Assembly: GCA_000416275.1 (NCBI GenBank)
Contig: ASZJ01000070.1
Location: 1 to 36,404, forward strand
Reading direction: 5' to 3'
Source of the DNA: Osedax symbiont Rs1
GTDB lineage: Bacteria > Pseudomonadota > Gammaproteobacteria > Pseudomonadales > Balneatricaceae
Length of the DNA stretch: 36,404 nucleotides
The position numbers were made by a program, and so were the translations under genes. Below, piece after piece: positions 32,223 through 36,404 of the stretch. The notes beneath the pieces were generated by a model. The model made no database searches. It worked only from the letters and a program-made list of their open reading frames with translations, and was not told the DNA's origin. Positions within the stretch are counted from its first letter, which is position 1. Every line of letters starts with the position of its first letter.

Positions 32223-32954
32223 ATGCAAAAAATTAAATTATTACTGGTAGATGACGATCGCGAACTGACAGCGTTACTGGCTGAGTATTTAATCTTTGAA
32301 GGGCTGAGTATTACCATTGCAGATAATGCCGATCAAGCTCTGATTTATTTAAAGGCGAAAAATGCTTTCGATATCGCTATTTTCGATATCATGATGCCCG
32401 GCAAGTCAGGTCTAGAATTACTGCAGGAGTTGCGACCTGCTATTACTTTGCCTGTGATTATGCTGACCGGTAAAGGTGATGATATAGATCGCATTGTCGG
32501 TCTGGAAATGGGCGCCGATGACTATATGGCAAAACCTTGTAACCCTCGTGAGCTACTCGCCAGAATCCGCGCGGTATTGAGAAGAGCAACCACTGTCAAT
32601 AAAACAGCAACTGCTAATCACGATATTCAGTTAATGGGAGTGACATTGCGCCCAGCACTGCGCCAAGTACAAGTGGCTGACACGCTACTGGACTTAACTA
32701 GCACCGAATTTAACGTGCTGCACCAATTGATGCTAGCGCCGGGTACGGTAGTGACGAAAAGTGACTTGACTGAAAAAGTCTTACACCGGCCGCTAACCGC
32801 TTACGATAGGTCTATAGATGTACATTTGTCTAGGGTTAGGCAAAAACTAGCGCTGGTCATAAAAGATCAAGACTTAATTAAAACCGTTCGCGGGGAGGGG
32901 TATTTGTTTATCTTGGATCAGCAGAGCGGGCCCGCGGAGTTGAGTAATGTTTAG
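32223..32954 (+). CDS. cpxR: Response regulator CpxR
   Basis: This OmpR-type regulator of the envelope-stress response has 243 aa. The receiver domain has KLLLVDDDRELT (5-16) as in E. coli CpxR, phospho-acceptor Asp55 in IFDIMMPG, and Lys104 in ADDYMAKP. The winged-helix domain spans about 140-235, with LTSTEFNVL and DRSIDVHLSRVRQKL. It binds GTAAA-N5-GTAAA; a perfect site lies upstream. The stop overlaps cpxA by 8 bp, giving coupled translation. It is transcribed away from the CpxP-like gene. Confidence 0.93.
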   Translation: MQKIKLLLVDDDRELTALLAEYLIFEGLSITIADNADQALIYLKAKNAFDIAIFDIMMPGKSGLELLQELRPAITLPVIMLTGKGDDIDRIVGLEMGADDYMAKPCNPRELLARIRAVLRRATTVNKTATANHDIQLMGVTLRPALRQVQVADTLLDLTSTEFNVLHQLMLAPGTVVTKSDLTEKVLHRPLTAYDRSIDVHLSRVRQKLALVIKDQDLIKTVRGEGYLFILDQQSGPAELSNV

Positions 32955-34266
32955 ATTTAATCGCCTGTTTTGGAAAGTGTTCCTGTCGTTATGGCTGTCC
33001 ACTTTTGCCGTGATGATGGTGACAGTGTTAGTGATTGGGGAGCTGGCTGAAGAAGAAAATATCAAGTCAAAAATTGATTTTAAAGTACGAATTCACGCAG
33101 AGCGGTTTTTGGAGCGCTTTGAAACTAGCCGAGCTTTTCGGCAGAAAATCGAGCGGCAAAATCAGCGTGCAAAAGGCTATCATCAGCAAAATTGGCTCGC
33201 TCATCGCAAAGGCGTACCTGCGATTACCATTTTTGATGACCGAGGGCAGAAAATACTCGGTGGGAAAAAACCACCTAAAGGAGTTGAAAATAGTTTTAAA
33301 ATTCGCTCGGAAGCTGGGCGAGAATATTTGGTGAGTTACTATTTGCAGCCGTTAAAAAATAGCTTAGCACGCTGGCAGGGGCTAATTTTTTCTATCCAAG
33401 CGCTGTTGATTTTGTTGAGTTCTACCATCGCCAGTTTTATTGTCAGCGCCATTGTAGTGCGGCCGATGAATGAGTTGCGTCAGTACTTAAAGCGCTTAAA
33501 AAGTGGTGAGTTTAGCGTGCGAGTCGGCGATAAGCTGCAGCGCCGCGGCGATGAAATAGGTGATTTTGCCAGAGAGTTTAATCAGATGGCTGAATATGTT
33601 GAAAATACCTTAACAGGGCAACAGCGATTGTTGCAAAATGTATCCCATGAACTCCGAGCCCCACTGGCAAGGTTGTTAGCTGCCAGTGGCATCATCGAAC
33701 AACAAGTGGCGAGTGGTCATCCTGCAATAGGGCGGATCCAACTGGAGTGTCAGCGCTTAAATGTCCTGATTGATGAGCTGTTAACCCTGGCAAGATTACA
33801 ACAGCAAGTTGTGGTGAATGCGCCAATCGATGTCCGTCCAATCATCGAAAAACTAGTAGCGGACAGCCATTTTAGCGATGCCCAGCGACCGATAGAATTA
33901 GCTATTGCTCAGCAGCATAACTCTCTGGTATTAGGCTCAGCAGCTCTCTTGGAGAGAGCGCTCAGCAATATATTAGGCAATACCTTAAAGCACACGGCAG
34001 AGCACAGCAAAGTGCAGATTAGATTAGCCCTAGCAGATAACAGCACTTTGCAGATTATCATTGAAGATGACGGACCAGGTGTTACAGACGAACAGCTCGC
34101 TAGGCTTTGCGAGCCTTTTTATCGGTTAGATACGAATGTCGACGGGCATGGATTAGGGCTAGGTATCGCAAGGCAAGCGATGCAGGCGCAGCAGGGTAGC
34201 TTACATATTGAAAATATTCAGCCGCACGGATTACGGGTCATGCTGTCTTTGAAGTTAGCTGTTTAG
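32947..34266 (+). CDS. cpxA: Sensor histidine kinase CpxA
   Basis: The 439-aa inner-membrane sensor has TM1 (about 8-30), a periplasmic loop (31-145), TM2 (about 146-171), and HAMP (172-222). HisKA follows with LLQNVSHELRAPL (228-240) and His234, then the ATPase domain with N-box NILGNTLKHT, G1 DDGPGV and G2 GLGLGIARQA. The plan equals E. coli CpxA (457), though the sensor loop is basic and rich in Gln and Arg rather than closely matching. The gene overlaps cpxR by 8 bp. With the CpxP-like protein across the divergent promoter it makes a complete Cpx unit; the identity rests mainly on CpxR likeness and locus layout. Confidence 0.9.
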   Translation: MFRFNRLFWKVFLSLWLSTFAVMMVTVLVIGELAEEENIKSKIDFKVRIHAERFLERFETSRAFRQKIERQNQRAKGYHQQNWLAHRKGVPAITIFDDRGQKILGGKKPPKGVENSFKIRSEAGREYLVSYYLQPLKNSLARWQGLIFSIQALLILLSSTIASFIVSAIVVRPMNELRQYLKRLKSGEFSVRVGDKLQRRGDEIGDFAREFNQMAEYVENTLTGQQRLLQNVSHELRAPLARLLAASGIIEQQVASGHPAIGRIQLECQRLNVLIDELLTLARLQQQVVVNAPIDVRPIIEKLVADSHFSDAQRPIELAIAQQHNSLVLGSAALLERALSNILGNTLKHTAEHSKVQIRLALADNSTLQIIIEDDGPGVTDEQLARLCEPFYRLDTNVDGHGLGLGIARQAMQAQQGSLHIENIQPHGLRVMLSLKLAV

Positions 34267-34439
34267 CGCTGCGCTGAAAGGGAGGCTTTTTATTCCTCAT
34301 AGCTACTTGATGAGAAAATTATGTTTGAAATAATTTTAGTTGGCGAGCGAGCGAGGTGAGTAGGTAAGTAGAACTGTAATATCCATCTAATCCGTCGCTG
34401 ATGATAGACTAGATGGTCGCTAACAAGTCTGGCGGTGCG

Positions 34440-34802
<363 letters not shown>

Positions 34803-35008
34803 TCACTAATCTGGGTGCTCTAAATGCGTGTTTTTAAGCAATCACGCTATTTACAGCGGCCTAAGTATACTGACTTTAGCTAGTAAACACAGCTAGTGAT
34901 CCAATAAATTATTACATTATGCGACCAAGGTCGTACTTAAAAGTGCCTGCAGTAACCGCTTAAGAAGGTTGCCAGAGCGTGCAAGCAGTCTTTGATTGAG
35001 TCAATTAA

Positions 35009-36274
35009 TCAACGCTTGAATTCAGGGTAGGCGTCCATGCCACATTCAACAATGTCGCTGCCTAGGAACTCCTCCTCTGCACTGACGCGTATCCCCAAAG
35101 TTAACTGTAGCGCTTTCCAAGTGACTAAGCTTGCAACAAAGCACCAGCTAAAAATAACCGCTATGCCATATAATTGAGCGCTGAAAGAGGCGTCGGCATT
35201 GTTTAAAGGTACTGCAAGCAGCCCCCAAATACCGACGACACCATGGACTGAAATAGCGCCTACAGGATCATCAATGCGTAGTTTGTCTAAGGCTAAAATC
35301 GATCCTACCACTAGCACGCCGGCGATTGCACCGATGATTGACGAGTGCAAAGCACTAGGGGAGAGCGGGTCGGCAGTAATCGCGACTAGCCCCGCCAGAG
35401 CGCCGTTAAGCACCATAGTTAAATCAGTTTTATTAAAGAGTAGCTTGGCGCTGAGCAGGGCTGCGATAACCCCACCGGCAGCGGCGGCATTGGTATTGAC
35501 AAATATTTGTGCGACTGCGTTTGCCTCGCCGACGTCTGAAAGTTTAAGTTCTGAGCCGGCGTTGAAGCCAAACCAACCAAACCACAAAATAAAGGTTCCC
35601 AGCGTTGCCAGAGGTAAGTTGGCGCCAGGTATAGCGTTGATCTTGCCGTCTTGAGCATATTTCCCGCGGCGTGGTCCCAACAGTAGTACCCCCGCTAAAG
35701 CTGCGGAGGCGCCAGCCATATGTACTATTCCAGAGCCGGCAAAGTCTGAAAAACCAGCGCTACTTAAAAAACCTCCTCCCCAAGTCCAGTAGCCGCTAAC
35801 GGGATAGATGAAGCCAGTCATCACTACACAAAATAGCAGGAAAGCCGTTAATTTCATTCTTTCAGCCACCGCTCCCGAGACAATTGACATCGCTGTGGCC
35901 ACAAACACTACTTGGAAAAAGAAATCCGCTCTCTGAGAGTAGTATGGTGCGTCTTCGCTGGCCGTTAATACAGTTTCTAGCTGATGTTCAACGCCAATTA
36001 AAAAAGCAAAATTTGGGATTATGCCGCCCCCGGCAGAGCTGTACATTATTTGGTATCCGCAGAGCAGATATAAAGTACAGGCAATTGCGTATAGAGATAT
36101 ATTTTTGGTGAGGATTTCAGTGGTGTTTTTTGCCCTAACTAATCCTGCTTCCAGCATGGTAAAACCCGCGGCCATCCACATGATTAACGCGCCGCAGATT
36201 AAAAAATAAAAAGTATCCAAAGCATACTTTAGTTGAATAAGGTCAGCATTTAAGTTGCTAACGATCGGCTCCAT
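35009..36274 (-). CDS. amtB: Ammonium transporter AmtB
   Basis: The 421-aa inner-membrane channel carries ammonium. It has about eleven hydrophobic segments. The two pore histidines are His185 (GIVHMAGASAALAG) and His344 (SVHGVVGIWGLLA), in their usual segments. FTMLEAGLVRAKNT (38-51) and FGWFGFNAGSELK (232-244) are family signatures. It has no cleavable signal peptide, as in many Amt proteins outside enterobacteria. GGAG stands 7 bp before the ATG. A sigma-54-type promoter sits 39-54 bp upstream, so the gene should respond to nitrogen limitation through NtrC. It is followed by the P-II gene that would gate it. Confidence 0.95.
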   Translation of the reverse strand: MEPIVSNLNADLIQLKYALDTFYFLICGALIMWMAAGFTMLEAGLVRAKNTTEILTKNISLYAIACTLYLLCGYQIMYSSAGGGIIPNFAFLIGVEHQLETVLTASEDAPYYSQRADFFFQVVFVATAMSIVSGAVAERMKLTAFLLFCVVMTGFIYPVSGYWTWGGGFLSSAGFSDFAGSGIVHMAGASAALAGVLLLGPRRGKYAQDGKINAIPGANLPLATLGTFILWFGWFGFNAGSELKLSDVGEANAVAQIFVNTNAAAAGGVIAALLSAKLLFNKTDLTMVLNGALAGLVAITADPLSPSALHSSIIGAIAGVLVVGSILALDKLRIDDPVGAISVHGVVGIWGLLAVPLNNADASFSAQLYGIAVIFSWCFVASLVTWKALQLTLGIRVSAEEEFLGSDIVECGMDAYPEFKR

Positions 36275-36312
36275 AATGATCTCCAGTGATATTTAGAATG
36301 TGAATGAGCTAT

Positions 36313-36328
36313 TGCGAATACTATGCCA
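36313..36328 (-). promoter_or_regulatory. Sigma-54 promoter of amtB
   Basis: On the minus strand the sequence TGGCATAGTATTCGCA matches the sigma-54 pattern TGGCAC-N5-TTGC, with GG and GC exactly 10 bases apart. There is a T for C at the end of the -24 element and a C for T in the -12 element. The start of transcription would fall about 28 bp before the amtB ATG. Confidence 0.7.
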
Positions 36329-36356
36329 ATAAAAAAGTTGATATTTAAATCATGTA

Positions 36357-36377
36357 GTTACCAGATGAGCTGGTAAC
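36357..36377. other. 8-bp inverted repeat upstream of amtB
   Basis: GTTACCAG and CTGGTAAC are perfect arms around a 5-base loop, about 30 bp upstream of the sigma-54 promoter. The spacing does not fit an NtrC site well. It may be an operator or the end of a gene outside the window. Confidence 0.35.
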
Positions 36378-36404
36378 TTCTCAATAACTCGGGGCAGAAC
36401 GTCA

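Noticed and set aside
34383-34416. CCATCTA/TAGATGG inverted repeat between cpxA and glnK as a terminator
   Set aside because: Seven base pairs with a 20-base loop and no U-run; too weak to call.

Overview
The window looks like a chromosomal segment of a gammaproteobacterium, probably aquatic or marine. The evidence is E. coli-like full-length LplA, DbpA and malate synthase G, a CpxP-CpxR-CpxA stress locus with a perfect CpxR box, a DctPQM TRAP transporter, an AmtB/P-II pair behind a sigma-54-type promoter, and LPS-core-type glycosyltransferases. I cannot name a genus. The sequence is rich in short non-autonomous repeats.

Layout: (1) 1-735 holds tandem, broken copies of a REP-associated tyrosine transposase (RAYT), period 522 bp. 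(2) 733-3925 is an AT-rich accessory island on the minus strand. It contains an uncharacterised 564-aa protein and, upstream of it, a complete integron gene cassette (2462-3882). The cassette carries two overlapping genes, a TIR-like protein and a SLATT/DUF4231 membrane protein, followed by a well-formed attC site. No integrase is in the window. (3) 3926-5533 is a gene-poor stretch and then lplA. (4) 5654-11505 is a three-gene signalling operon: REC-GGDEF-EAL protein, hybrid histidine kinase, CheR-type methyltransferase. (5) 11506-12990 is a decayed stretch with three repeat copies and a cold-shock gene broken by one stop codon. (6) 13127-20798 holds dbpA, a small hypothetical gene, glcB and a large MscS-type channel. 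(7) 21114-24117 has an alpha/beta hydrolase and two glycosyltransferases. (8) 24218-26987 has a gene remnant, serA and a DUF2927-type secreted protein. (9) 27334-31277 is dctP-dctQ-dctM, with repeats and hairpins between the genes. (10) 31386-34266 is the Cpx locus. (11) 34440-36274 is the P-II gene and amtB.

Three families of short inverted-repeat elements are recognisable. MITE-A is 160 bp with 5-bp target duplications; there are three full copies and three truncated or decayed ones. MITE-B is 169-193 bp, two copies. MITE-C is 121 bp, one copy. Several sit at gene edges: at the start of dctP, between dctQ and dctM, in front of the small hypothetical gene at 14813, and over the stop codon of the CheR gene.

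The strongest candidate for an undescribed system is the TIR-SLATT pair. TIR-like enzymes that make nucleotide signals and SLATT membrane effectors are known themes of bacterial anti-phage immunity. Here they travel together as one mobile integron cassette, whose boundaries can be read directly because the 5' end of the cassette is complementary to the first core of its own attC.
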